64,000 nt of DNA from QPJE01 sp051747745 (GTDB taxonomy: Bacteria > Bacillota > Halanaerobiia > Halanaerobiales > Halanaerobiaceae), in assembly GCA_051747745.1 (NCBI GenBank), contig JBNJGL010000001.1, positions 1 to 64,000 of the forward strand, read 5' to 3'. Numbering within the stretch: the first letter of the stretch is position 1; each line of letters starts with the position of its first letter. Below the pieces are notes generated by a model. It was not told the DNA's origin. It did no database searches and was given only the letters and a program-made list of their open reading frames with translations. Both the position numbers and the translations under genes were made by a program. Positions 15,338-24,441 of this stretch are shown piece after piece.

Positions 15338-17248
15338 TTAAATATCTAACTCATCAGCCAGTTCTGCATTATTAAATATAAATTCCTTTCTTAAAGAAGC
15401 ATTGGCTCCCATAAGGCGGGTGAAAATGCTGTCAGCTTCAATTTCATCATCAATTTCTACTTTCTGCAAAATTCTTTTTTCGGGATCCATAGTTGTTTCC
15501 CAAAGCTGTTCGGGATTCATTTCTCCCAGACCTTTATAGCGCTGGAGGGAAAAATTTTTATCTGTGTTTTGACGATATTCTTTCAACTCTTTATCACTAA
15601 AAAGATAGGTGGATTTTTTACCTTCAGTTATTTTATAAAGTGGAGGTTGTGCTACATAAATAAACCCATCCTCTATCAATTTTGGCATATAGCGGTAAAA
15701 GAGGGTAAGAATTAAGGTTGCTATATGGGCTCCATCTACATCTGCATCTGTCATGATAATTATTTTGTGATATCTTAATTTATCAATATTAAATTCATCA
15801 CCTATTCCGGCGCCCAGAGCGGTTATAATTGAAGCAACTTCATTGTTGCTTAAAATTTTATCAAGCCTTGCCCTTTCAACATTAAGTATTTTACCTTTTA
15901 ATGGAAGTATAGCCTGAAAAAATCTGTCTCTACCCTGTTTAGCAGAACCACCAGCAGAATCTCCCTCTACAATAAATAATTCACTGTTTTCTGGTTTTCT
16001 GCTTGTACAGTCCGCCAGTTTACCCGGTAAAGAATTAGAACTTAATGCACTTTTCCGTTTGGTTAATTCTCGTGCTTTTTTTGATGCTTTTCTGGCCCTC
16101 ACAGCCTGTATAGCCTTATCTACAATTGCTTTAGCTACTTCAGGATTTGTATCAAAGTACAGGCTGAGGTAGTCGTAGATTTCAGTTTCAACAATACTCC
16201 TTATTTCGCTGTTTCCCAATTTAGTCTTTGTTTGTCCTTCAAATTGTGGTTCAGGAAGTTTAACATTTATAACAGCAGTTATTCCTTCTCTTACATCCTT
16301 TCCTTTTAATGAAGAAATCTTAGAAGGAAGCATATTGTTTTTCTTAGCAAAATTATTGACTGCTCGTGTTAGAGCAATTTTAAAACCTGTTAGGTGATAG
16401 CCTCCATCAATTGTATTAATATTATTAGCATAAGAATAAATCCGTTCATTGTAACCATCATTGTACTGAAAAGCTGCTTCTATGGAATAATCATCCGGAT
16501 CTGATTGAAGATATACTATACTATCATGAATTGAATTTTTGTCCTTATTAAGATACTGTACAAAGGCCTTTATTCCCCCATCGTACTGAAAAGTTTTTTC
16601 TCTTATCTCTTCTCCCCGCTCATCTATTAATATAAGTGTTAATTCTTTGTTCAAATAAGCAGATTCCTGGAGTCTGTGAGATAAATTTTCAAATTTGAAT
16701 TCTGTGGAAGGAAAGATTTCTGGATCAGGCTTAAAGCGAATAACTGTTCCACTTCTATCTGTTTTTCCCAGTTTTTTCAATTTATCAGCTGCTAATCCTT
16801 TTTTAAAAGTCTGCTGATATTTGTTTCCTTTCCAGTGTGTAGTAAGTATCAGTTTTTCCGATAAAGCATTTACTACTGAAACTCCTACCCCATGTAATCC
16901 GCCGGAAACTTTGTAACTATTATTGTTGAATTTACCTCCTGCATGCAGTGTGGTCAAAACCACCTGAACTGCAGGTAAACCGGTATCTTTATGTATATCA
17001 GCAGGTATACCTCTTCCAAAATCTTCAACTGTTATTTCATTATTTTCGTGGATAATAACTTTGATTTTGTTTCCATAACCTGCTAAAAATTCATCAATGC
17101 TGTTGTCTACTACCTCCCAGACCAGATGATGTAACCCTCTTATTCCTGTACTTCCAATATACATTCCCGGTCTTTTTCTTACTGCTTCAAGACCTTCTAA
17201 AACCTGTATCTGATCTGCATTATAATCAGTTTCTGTAAAAAGCGACAT
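15338..17248 (-). CDS. gyrB: Type IIA DNA topoisomerase subunit B (GyrB, possibly ParE)
   Basis: This protein of about 636 residues has a GHKL ATPase ('EVVDNSIDE', 'GRGIPADIH', 'GGLHGVGVSVVNALS'), a transducer and a TOPRIM domain ('EGDSAGGSAKQGRDR', 'DADVDGAHI'). The C-terminal tail carries 'RYKGLGEMNPEQLWETTMDP'. With the A subunit encoded divergently it passes DNA strands using ATP. Length without an insert fits Firmicute GyrB or ParE. The ATG at 17248 follows GGTGAG; an upstream in-frame ATG at 17260 lacks spacing. Placement away from dnaA leaves GyrB versus ParE open. Confidence 0.9.
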   Translation of the reverse strand: MSLFTETDYNADQIQVLEGLEAVRKRPGMYIGSTGIRGLHHLVWEVVDNSIDEFLAGYGNKIKVIIHENNEITVEDFGRGIPADIHKDTGLPAVQVVLTTLHAGGKFNNNSYKVSGGLHGVGVSVVNALSEKLILTTHWKGNKYQQTFKKGLAADKLKKLGKTDRSGTVIRFKPDPEIFPSTEFKFENLSHRLQESAYLNKELTLILIDERGEEIREKTFQYDGGIKAFVQYLNKDKNSIHDSIVYLQSDPDDYSIEAAFQYNDGYNERIYSYANNINTIDGGYHLTGFKIALTRAVNNFAKKNNMLPSKISSLKGKDVREGITAVINVKLPEPQFEGQTKTKLGNSEIRSIVETEIYDYLSLYFDTNPEVAKAIVDKAIQAVRARKASKKARELTKRKSALSSNSLPGKLADCTSRKPENSELFIVEGDSAGGSAKQGRDRFFQAILPLKGKILNVERARLDKILSNNEVASIITALGAGIGDEFNIDKLRYHKIIIMTDADVDGAHIATLILTLFYRYMPKLIEDGFIYVAQPPLYKITEGKKSTYLFSDKELKEYRQNTDKNFSLQRYKGLGEMNPEQLWETTMDPEKRILQKVEIDDEIEADSIFTRLMGANASLRKEFIFNNAELADELDI

Positions 17249-17404
17249 AAAACTCACCATCCTTCATGTTTATTATTATAACAGAGAGAACTTTTAAATT
17301 CCAGCTGAACCTTGCAAATAAATGTTTGCATATGATACCATCAAAATGATATTATATACTAGCGATTATAAACTTGCAAATAATTGTTGGAGAGGAGAAA
17401 TAAT
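17249..17404. promoter_or_regulatory. Divergent gyrB/gyrA control region with repeated motif
   Basis: Plus-strand TTGCAT (17326-17331) and TATTAT (17350-17355), spaced 18 bp, may drive the A gene. A minus-strand TATAAT (17280-17275) may serve gyrB. CTTGCAAATAA followed by a TGTT-type sequence occurs twice, near 17311 and 17372, and the first copy forms an inverted repeat with TTTGCA. These repeats could be an operator. Confidence 0.5.
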
Positions 17405-19795
17405 ATGTCAGAAAAAATATACCCAATTGCAATTGAAGATAAAATGAAAACTGCTTATTTAAACTATTCTTTAAGTGTCATAATAGGCAGAGCTTTACCT
17501 GATGTGAGAGATGGATTAAAGCCAGTACACAGAAGAATTCTTTTTGCAGCTAAAGAACTGGGGTTACTGCATAACAAACCACATAAAAAATCGGCCAGAC
17601 TTGTGGGAGAGGTTTTAGGTAAATTTCATCCACACGGAGATACGGCAGTTTACGATGCTATGGTCAGGATGGCCCAGGAATTTAATCAGAGATATCAGCT
17701 TATAGATGGTCATGGAAACTTTGGTTCTATTGATGGTGATAGTGCTGCTGCAATGAGATATACTGAAACAAAATTAACTGATTTTGCTGAATCTCTGCTG
17801 GAAAATATCGATGAAAATACTGTGGAATTTGCCGATAATTTTGACGGCAGTCTTGAAGAGCCAGTTGTTCTTCCTTCTAAAATACCCAATCTTCTGGTAA
17901 ATGGATCCAGTGGTATTGCTGTTGGAATGAGTACCTCTATACCTCCTCATAATTTAGCTGAAGTAATAGATGCTGTACTGCATTTAATAGATTATCCCAA
18001 TGCACGCCTGGATACAATTATAAATAATTATATACCAGGTCCTGATTTTCCTACAGGTGGTAAAATAATTGGTGATGATGGAATAAAAGAAGCCTACGAA
18101 ACTGGAAAAGGGAAAATTATACTTAGAGGAAAAACTAAGGTTGAAAAAAAAGGAAGACATAAACAAATTATAATAACTGAAATTCCCTATCAGCTTAATA
18201 AAACAAAATTGATAGAAGAAATTGCTGATTTGGTTAATAAAGACAAACTATCTGCTGTTTCTGATCTTCGGGATGAATCTGACAAAAGTGGAATTAGAAT
18301 AGTAATCGAACTGAAAACCGGTGCAGATACAGACCTTCTATTAAACAGGCTTTACAAGTATACTTCTCTGCAGGGAAGCTTTAGAATCAATTTACTGGCA
18401 CTTCTGGATAATAAACCTGTGGTAATGGGTTTGCTGGAAATGATATCACATTTTATAGAGTTTAGAAAAGAAGTTATACGCAATTATACAAAATATAATT
18501 TAGATAAAGCTGAAGACAGATTTCATATCTTAGAAGGATTGGAAAAAGCTGTTGATAATCTTGATCTGGTAATTCATATAATTAGAAATTCTGATTCTAA
18601 AAAAGAAGCAAAAGAAAAATTAATAGATGGGCTGCGCATCAGTCAAAGGCAGGCTCAATCAATTTTAGAAATGCAGCTGCAGAGGCTGGTAGGAATTGAA
18701 ATCAAAAAGCTAGAATCTGAAAAAAATGATCTGGCAGATAAAATAACTTACTATAAAAAAATACTCTCCAGTGAAGCTGAATTGAAAAAGGTTATGAAAA
18801 AAGAGTTGAAAGAAATAAAGAACAAGTTTACTGACAGCAGGAGAACAGAAATTATTGCAGATGATAAAAAAGCTGTGATAAGTAAACAGGACTTAATTAA
18901 AGAAAAAAATGCTGTTGTTTCTCTTTCTTATCGCGGTATTATTAAAAGAAATGATGAAACTTCCAATCTTCGGCAGAGCAAAAATGATTTCATTACTTCT
19001 GTAGTTAGAGGTTCTTCACTTGATCAGTTAATGTTTTTTACTGATTTTGGTGAAGTATATAACCTTCCAGTACATCAGATTGAAGAACATCACGGTTTAT
19101 CTACAGGAGAAAATTTAACAAATTATATTCAGATACCGATGAAGGAAAAGGTTGTTTCGCTAAATATACTGCCTAAAAACAGAAAAAAACGTGGTTATTT
19201 AACTTTTGCCACGCGAAGTGGACTTGTAAAAAGAACGGAAGCGGGAGAATATGAGAGCAATTACACACATATTCGGGCAATCAAAATGGATGATGATAGA
19301 TTAATCAATGTACATCAGACAACTTCAAATAATGATTTAATATTTATATCTGAAAATGGATTTTTAATAAGATTTAATGAAGAAACCTTTTCTACTACAG
19401 GAAGAAATACCATCGGCAGTAAGGCTATTAAATTAAGTGCGGATGATAAGGTTATAAATTTTGAGGTATACGAAAAAAGCAAATTCATCGTTTCTGTAAC
19501 AGAATGTGGAAGGGCAAATAAAATTAAAATGGAAGCTTTTAGAGCGCAAAACAGAAATGGTAGAGGTGTGAGAATTTATTCAAACAGTGTATACAAACTT
19601 GCCGGTGCGGTTAAGGCAGAAAATGGTGATCAAATTGTTATTGCAGATAAGAATAGTGAACTCTACACAGTTAAAGTTTCTAATATTCCAGAAACTACAC
19701 CAGGTGGAAATATGTATACTGTAGTAAAAGATAATGATTTTGAGAAAGCTGTTTTAATAAGTAAAAATTTAATAAATGCAGATGATATCGAATGA
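17405..19795 (+). CDS. gyrA: Type IIA DNA topoisomerase subunit A (GyrA, possibly ParC)
   Basis: This 796-residue subunit cleaves DNA through the tyrosine of 'AAMRYTE'. The breakage-reunion domain includes 'DGLKPVHRRIL' and 'HPHGDTAVYDAMVRMAQ', which is the quinolone-determining region with Thr at the Ser83-equivalent. A beta-pinwheel follows from about residue 500. It holds 'QNRNGRG', a degenerate match to the GyrA box QRRGGKG, favouring gyrase over topoisomerase IV. The ATG at 17405 follows GGAGAGGAG; a TTG at 17384 would place that site inside the gene. It is divergent from gyrB. Confidence 0.9.
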   Translation: MSEKIYPIAIEDKMKTAYLNYSLSVIIGRALPDVRDGLKPVHRRILFAAKELGLLHNKPHKKSARLVGEVLGKFHPHGDTAVYDAMVRMAQEFNQRYQLIDGHGNFGSIDGDSAAAMRYTETKLTDFAESLLENIDENTVEFADNFDGSLEEPVVLPSKIPNLLVNGSSGIAVGMSTSIPPHNLAEVIDAVLHLIDYPNARLDTIINNYIPGPDFPTGGKIIGDDGIKEAYETGKGKIILRGKTKVEKKGRHKQIIITEIPYQLNKTKLIEEIADLVNKDKLSAVSDLRDESDKSGIRIVIELKTGADTDLLLNRLYKYTSLQGSFRINLLALLDNKPVVMGLLEMISHFIEFRKEVIRNYTKYNLDKAEDRFHILEGLEKAVDNLDLVIHIIRNSDSKKEAKEKLIDGLRISQRQAQSILEMQLQRLVGIEIKKLESEKNDLADKITYYKKILSSEAELKKVMKKELKEIKNKFTDSRRTEIIADDKKAVISKQDLIKEKNAVVSLSYRGIIKRNDETSNLRQSKNDFITSVVRGSSLDQLMFFTDFGEVYNLPVHQIEEHHGLSTGENLTNYIQIPMKEKVVSLNILPKNRKKRGYLTFATRSGLVKRTEAGEYESNYTHIRAIKMDDDRLINVHQTTSNNDLIFISENGFLIRFNEETFSTTGRNTIGSKAIKLSADDKVINFEVYEKSKFIVSVTECGRANKIKMEAFRAQNRNGRGVRIYSNSVYKLAGAVKAENGDQIVIADKNSELYTVKVSNIPETTPGGNMYTVVKDNDFEKAVLISKNLINADDIE

Positions 19796-19817
19796 TAAAA
19801 ATAGATGATATTTAATA

Positions 19818-19846
19818 AAAAAAGCGGCCTTTAAGGCCGCTTTTTT
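19818..19846. terminator. Bidirectional terminator between gyrA and sleB
   Basis: AAAAAAGCGGCC and GGCCGCTTTTTT form a strong stem around TTTAA, with T-runs in both directions. It ends the plus-strand gyrA transcript and the minus-strand envelope operon. Confidence 0.93.
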
Positions 19847-19871
19847 ATACTTTTCTTATTAATAGTTATGT

Positions 19872-20456
19872 TTACTTCAGAAAAACGTGGTTTCCTATTC
19901 TAACAATTTTTTCTCTTTTAGCAAAGAAATCAGGATTTCTAGATTTATCAGGATTATAGAAGTAGAGACTTCCTCTGCTTGGATCATTTCCTTCGGCAGC
20001 TTCATAAGCTGCTTTATAAGAGTCACTGTTTGGAGAAAGATTAATCTGTCCATTTTCTACAGAAGTAAACTGACCACTCTGATAAATAACTTTTTTGATT
20101 GTATTTGGAAATGATGGATGATACACTCTATTGATAATAACAGCACCTACAGCAACTTTACCCTGGTAACTTTCTCCTCTGGCCTCAGCATGTATCGCTT
20201 TTGCTAAGATATTAATATCCTCAGATGAAAATCTATCAACTGTCATATTATTTAAATTAGATGGCCCGCTGTCATCATTGTCAGCAAAAATTAGCAGAAG
20301 AAGCATTAATCCAATCCCTGTAAAAACATCTTCTTCTTCAATTGAAGCAGCAGCAGCTGTACTGCTGCCTATTCCTAAAAAGAAGAAAGTAAATGTATTT
20401 GTTAGAAGAAATAATATTAATAAAAGTGAAATACCTTTCCACTTCAAATGCTGCAT
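19872..20456 (-). CDS. SleB-type cell-wall hydrolase
   Basis: This protein of about 194 residues has an N-terminal signal or anchor helix, a second hydrophobic stretch (around residues 45-60) and a C-terminal Hydrolase_2 (SleB/CwlJ) domain. Domain motifs are 'LAKAIHAEARGESYQGKVAV', with the catalytic glutamate in 'EARGE', then 'INRVYHPSFPNTI' and 'GSLYFYNP'. Such enzymes cleave peptidoglycan strands at muramic residues. It is the last gene of the exbB-tonB-SLH operon and is followed by a strong terminator. ATG 20456 is preferred to TTG 20462 because it is better spaced from AAAGGAG. A role in wall remodelling for the envelope cassette is inferred. Confidence 0.85.
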   Translation of the reverse strand: MQHLKWKGISLLLILFLLTNTFTFFFLGIGSSTAAAASIEEEDVFTGIGLMLLLLIFADNDDSGPSNLNNMTVDRFSSEDINILAKAIHAEARGESYQGKVAVGAVIINRVYHPSFPNTIKKVIYQSGQFTSVENGQINLSPNSDSYKAAYEAAEGNDPSRGSLYFYNPDKSRNPDFFAKREKIVRIGNHVFLK

Positions 20457-20475
20457 AAGCAAATATCTCCTTTAA

Positions 20476-21454
20476 TTATAGTAATAGAGCCAGTAAAGCC
20501 AGTCCACCTAAAATATAGGCGGTATTTCCCGAATCTTTCTTTTCTGCAAGTTCTTTATTTTTTACTTCAAGTTCTTCTTCTAAATCGGAAATTCTTTTTT
20601 CCAGCTGATCAATCCTTGTCATAGCAACACTCTGATTATCCTGAATATTTTGTATGGTAGAGTTTGATGCCAGTCCACCCTCTGCTTCAATACTTTCCTT
20701 AGTTAAAGCCATTTCCTGTTCTAAGTCAGAGATTCGGCTTGAGAGTGAAGTTACTTCTTCCTGAAGGTTTTTTATTTCTACAATCTGATCAATAATATCT
20801 GTTACATCTCCTTCTAAAGAAGAAACTCTATCATTTACATTACCTATATCTTCATCCTGAATCATATTCTGCTGTTCAACCTGATTAATTCTGTCTTCAA
20901 AGACTTTCTGATTTTGAGCTACTGTAACAAGTTCATCTCTAAATTCAAGTGATAATTCTCTTATTACATTAACATCTTCTTCAGATAATTCCTGTGTTCC
21001 AGCTTCCATATTATTTAACATTTTTGCGATAATTTCAGCCAGTTCGTATCTAGAAACTTTTTCATTACCTTTAAATGTTCCATCAGAATAAAGGGAAAGA
21101 TATCCTCTGTCAATAAGCTGCTGTACACTGTCATATGCCCAGTGATCTCTTGGTACATCTTCAATTTCTACTGCCTGTGCTGCNNNNNNNNNNNNNNNNN
21201 NNNNNNNNNNNNNNNNNNNNNNNNNNNNNNNNNNNNNNNNNNNNNNNNNNNNNNNNNNNNNNNNNNNNNNNNNNNNNNNNNNNAGAATAAAGGGAAAGAT
21301 ATCCTCTGTCAATAAGCTGCTGTACACTGTCATATGCCCAGTGATCTCTTGGTACATCTTCAATTTCTACTGCCTGTGCTGCTTCTACTGCCTGTGCTGC
21401 AATAGTGATCGTAAGCAGTAAAATCATTATTAATACTGTAGTTTTAATTTTCAT
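20476..21454 (-). CDS. SLH-domain outer-envelope tether protein (interrupted by an assembly gap)
   Basis: The frame starts at 21454 (AGGAGG upstream) with a signal peptide, then 'VPRDHWAYDSVQQLIDRGYL' and 'VSRYELAEIIAKML', one SLH domain that binds cell-wall polymers. A coiled coil of about 150 residues follows, ending in the hydrophobic segment 'TAYILGGLALLALLL'. This plan resembles Omp-alpha of Thermotoga, which links peptidoglycan to the outer membrane. A 100-N gap splits the gene, with an identical 99-bp sequence on both sides. Merging the two copies gives a continuous frame of 259 residues. The frame is joined to the upstream gene by a TAATG overlap. Confidence 0.8.
21184..21283. other. 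Assembly gap (100 N) flanked by a 99-bp duplicate
   Basis: Exactly 100 N lie between two identical 99-bp stretches (21085-21183 and 21284-21382). The right copy is followed by a second unit of an 18-bp tandem repeat (encoding AQAVEA), which the left copy has once. This is the pattern of two contig ends that overlap but were not merged. Confidence 0.93.
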
Positions 21455-23436
21455 TATTCAGCCTCCTGTTTAATATTTTTAATGTCAAGCTCTATTTCAT
21501 TTCCCAACCCATCGTAAGCTTCTAAATTACTGACCGTAACATCACCAATCTGATCTTCTTTTTTCCTAAAATGAAGTGTTGCCAGAACTCCTGTGGCTCT
21601 GCTGAATGGAAGTTCCTGATTGAATTCAATTAAACCATCTTCAATTTTTTCGGGTTTATTCCATGGAAGCAGATTGCCATCTGCAACAAATAAGTTACCT
21701 CGAGAAATATAACTTAATCTCAGTTTCTCAGAATTATAATTAAAATCAAAGTTTAGATTTTCTGATTCAGCTATATTTGCTGCTCTAACTTCAATTGAAA
21801 CAAAATCACTATCATCTTCTTCAATTGGTTTCAGGTATATGAGGGGCTTTAGTTCAGGCAGACTTATTCTCTTAACAATTGTTTTTTCATAATCATTGAT
21901 TCCGCTGACTTTAACAGCAAAAGGAAGTTCACCATCAATTCTTAAGGCCTCTATCAACCAGTTTACTTTTAGATTTTCCTGTGACTGCAGATAACCAAGA
22001 TGTTTTTTGAGCTTTTCACTTGCTCCTGGTACAAGACCAGGTGGCAATATTAGTTCAGCTTCAACACCATATAAAGATGATTCACCTGTATTGCTTAATT
22101 CGGCCTGCAGTTTAAATGGATTTGGTTCAAGCTGACCGTTAACTGTACCAACATCTTCCAGCAGTGTAATTTTTGCATTTAATACTGGTGGTCCGACAAA
22201 TTTCACATTCCTTTCAACCTGATTTGAATCTGTGTTGTCTGCTTCTACCAGTACTCTGTAAGTCATTTCTTTGGGAATATCTGTAGATGCAGGTTTAACA
22301 TTCCATTTCAGCTGTGCGGTATCTCCTGCCTCCATATTTCCAACTTCTCTTGTAGTTCTAACAGCTTCAAATGAATCAGGAAGTTTCAGTTTAACGGAAA
22401 CATTTCTGGCATTTATTTCTGAAGTATTTTCTAGATAAGCAACAACAGGAAAACTCTCGTTGTCTTTATCCAGAGTTACTTCTGCCGGTGAAGTTACTCC
22501 CAGTGAAATAAGACCTGGTACGATTGTAATTCCACCAAGACCATATTTAGTTATATAAGTTTTACTTTCACCTGCCTGTATTTTTTCTGGAACCCAAAAC
22601 ATTGCGATAGCACTATCTATTTCGTATTCACCTTTGCGTATAAATTCCTGACCAGGATTAAAGTCAAAATCCCAGATGCCATCAGCCAGACTGCCCCAGT
22701 CGGAAAAATAAACTTTATCAGGTGGAGTAACATCTGGCCCTAAAAAAGTTCCCTGAGAAGTAACCTGAGGTGCAGCTAAGCTGTCGAAAGCCTGCCAGAA
22801 ATTATCAAGTTCTTTTTTATAATATAGTTTATCAGTTGTTACAGCATCAGTACCAATTCTAAAAGGAGCACCATCGTTTTCTCCAAGCATTGTGTCCAGC
22901 ATAATTCTCAAACCAACTTTTTGTTCTTCTTCACTATTATTTATTACTCTGTATTTTATCTGTCCTGTATCTGGAAGACCGGTAGTTGAACTTTTAACAA
23001 TACTTAATATCTGTTCAACTGTAATATCACCAAATTTAGTTCTGGTAATGATGCTGTTATCTTCAACGGTAGGTGGGGTTATAATTTCACCATAATTACC
23101 ATTATTACCAGCTCTTCGCTCAGTTCTGCCTCCAAATACGTGTTTTTCATTATTTATCCAGAGAGTTGTATAGGATGTCCAGGGAGTTGGTCTACCATAA
23201 ACCAGTGGTTTATTATTATCATTATTTCTCAAAGGTGCTCCACCGGTTGTTTCTATTGCAAATCTACCCTGGCTATTTTCCTGCTGATTGACAACAAGAA
23301 CGATATAATCATTGCCCAGTCTCAAATTATTGTTCTGATCAATACTATCAAAAAAATCATCCTGAGCAAATAAAGTATTAGGAGTTAAAGTTAAAGCCAG
23401 GAGTAAAAGTAAAACTAAGGAAATAGTTTTTCTCAT
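21454..23436 (-). CDS. Large exported protein with adhesion-like repeats and cohesin-like C-terminus
   Basis: This 660-residue protein has a signal peptide (about residues 1-24, ending 'TLFAQ'). It has an N-terminal region of about 280 residues with no family I recognise, two Ig-like or CARDB-like beta domains ('YLENTSEINARNVSVKLKLP', 'AELSNTGESSLYGVEAELIL'), and a C-terminal domain like a cohesin ('NYNSEKLRLSYISRGNLF', then 'TGVLATLHFRK'). It is probably secreted or periplasmic and binds protein or polysaccharide. CAGGAGGTG precedes the ATG. It lies between tonB and the SLH tether gene, so a role in the envelope is likely. No enzyme motif was found. Confidence 0.65.
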   Translation of the reverse strand: MRKTISLVLLLLLALTLTPNTLFAQDDFFDSIDQNNNLRLGNDYIVLVVNQQENSQGRFAIETTGGAPLRNNDNNKPLVYGRPTPWTSYTTLWINNEKHVFGGRTERRAGNNGNYGEIITPPTVEDNSIITRTKFGDITVEQILSIVKSSTTGLPDTGQIKYRVINNSEEEQKVGLRIMLDTMLGENDGAPFRIGTDAVTTDKLYYKKELDNFWQAFDSLAAPQVTSQGTFLGPDVTPPDKVYFSDWGSLADGIWDFDFNPGQEFIRKGEYEIDSAIAMFWVPEKIQAGESKTYITKYGLGGITIVPGLISLGVTSPAEVTLDKDNESFPVVAYLENTSEINARNVSVKLKLPDSFEAVRTTREVGNMEAGDTAQLKWNVKPASTDIPKEMTYRVLVEADNTDSNQVERNVKFVGPPVLNAKITLLEDVGTVNGQLEPNPFKLQAELSNTGESSLYGVEAELILPPGLVPGASEKLKKHLGYLQSQENLKVNWLIEALRIDGELPFAVKVSGINDYEKTIVKRISLPELKPLIYLKPIEEDDSDFVSIEVRAANIAESENLNFDFNYNSEKLRLSYISRGNLFVADGNLLPWNKPEKIEDGLIEFNQELPFSRATGVLATLHFRKKEDQIGDVTVSNLEAYDGLGNEIELDIKNIKQEAE

Positions 23437-23439
23437 AAT

Positions 23440-24426
23440 TTACTCACCTCCTGTCAAAAATTCAACATTTCCAAGACTAACATCAACCTGTGAATTATCG
23501 GATTCATCTATATAATATTTTACTTCAATAGGAATCAAATATGACTTATTATATGCTTTAAAACTCCAGCCTCTTTCTATTGTCAAAACTGCAATTCTAT
23601 CCATTGTATCATAACCGGATGATTCGTTAATACTAATATCATCAACAGCACCTGCTGGAGTGATTTTGGCAGTTAATTTAACAATACCTTCAGCCCTGTT
23701 TCCAACAAGATCTTTTGGAAAGGCCGGTTTAACCATCACACTTATTAATTCCCCTGATGTAGGTGGAGGTGGTGGAGGAGGATTCTGTTCTACTTCTTCT
23801 TCAGGCTGTTCAGTATTTTCAGCAGATTGAACATTATCTTCTGCTGTGGCATTATCTTCTTCCTGTATTTCAACTTCTATATCACTTTCTTCACTACTTA
23901 AAACTTCGGTTTCTTCAACAGCTTCAGTGTTTTCAATTTCATTAGTAACTTCATCTATATCATTTTCGTTTATATTTTCAGCTTCTTCCTCAACTATTTC
24001 CTCTACTGTCTCATTTTCCTGAGGTATATCTTCTTCCTGGAGATCAGTTTCTTCTTCAGGCTGTGTTTCATCTATTTCGGGTTCTGGTTCCGGCTCTGGT
24101 TCAGGTTCCTGAACTTCTTCCGGTTCCTCAATTTCTTCTGGTTTTTCCATTTCCTCAGGTTCTGGTTCTTCTATTTCCTCAGGGATTTCTTCCTGTTCTG
24201 CAGTTATTTCTTCTACTTCTTCCTGGGGAACGGGATCTTCAACCTGCATTGGTGCAGGTTGATATTCAACAATCTGTACATAACCGTAATCATTTAGATC
24301 ACTGTTTTCGCCCCTTACATTTCCCTGCATAAATCCAAAAGGAATAAAGTAAAGCAGTAGGAGATGAAGAATTATAGAAAAAACAACATATGCTGCTAAT
24401 TTATTTTGATTATCATTTTCAGGCAT
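23440..24426 (-). CDS. tonB: TonB energy-transducing protein
   Basis: This 328-residue protein has one N-terminal membrane helix (about residues 9-33), a long Glu/Pro-rich linker (about 60-215) with repeated EP pairs, a run of seven prolines (216-222) and a C-terminal TonB domain ('KPAFPKDLVGNRAEGIVKL', 'ESSGYDTMDRIAV', 'ERGWSFKAY'). TonB spans the periplasm and passes energy from ExbB-ExbD to outer-membrane receptors. Its presence implies an outer membrane. exbB and exbD are directly upstream. No TonB-dependent receptor occurs in the window. The linker is strikingly acidic; linkers in many TonB proteins alternate Glu-Pro and Lys-Pro. Confidence 0.92.
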   Translation of the reverse strand: MPENDNQNKLAAYVVFSIILHLLLLYFIPFGFMQGNVRGENSDLNDYGYVQIVEYQPAPMQVEDPVPQEEVEEITAEQEEIPEEIEEPEPEEMEKPEEIEEPEEVQEPEPEPEPEPEIDETQPEEETDLQEEDIPQENETVEEIVEEEAENINENDIDEVTNEIENTEAVEETEVLSSEESDIEVEIQEEDNATAEDNVQSAENTEQPEEEVEQNPPPPPPPTSGELISVMVKPAFPKDLVGNRAEGIVKLTAKITPAGAVDDISINESSGYDTMDRIAVLTIERGWSFKAYNKSYLIPIEVKYYIDESDNSQVDVSLGNVEFLTGGE

Positions 24427-24441
24427 AACTTCACCATCCTA

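Noticed and set aside
21161..21454. Two separate genes on either side of the N gap
   Set aside because: The identical 99-bp flanks and continuous frame after merging show one gene broken by assembly.
24050..24240. Repeated GGTTC/TTC pattern in tonB as a DNA repeat or CRISPR-like array
   Set aside because: It is the codon pattern of the Glu-Pro linker of TonB; the units are irregular and have no spacers.
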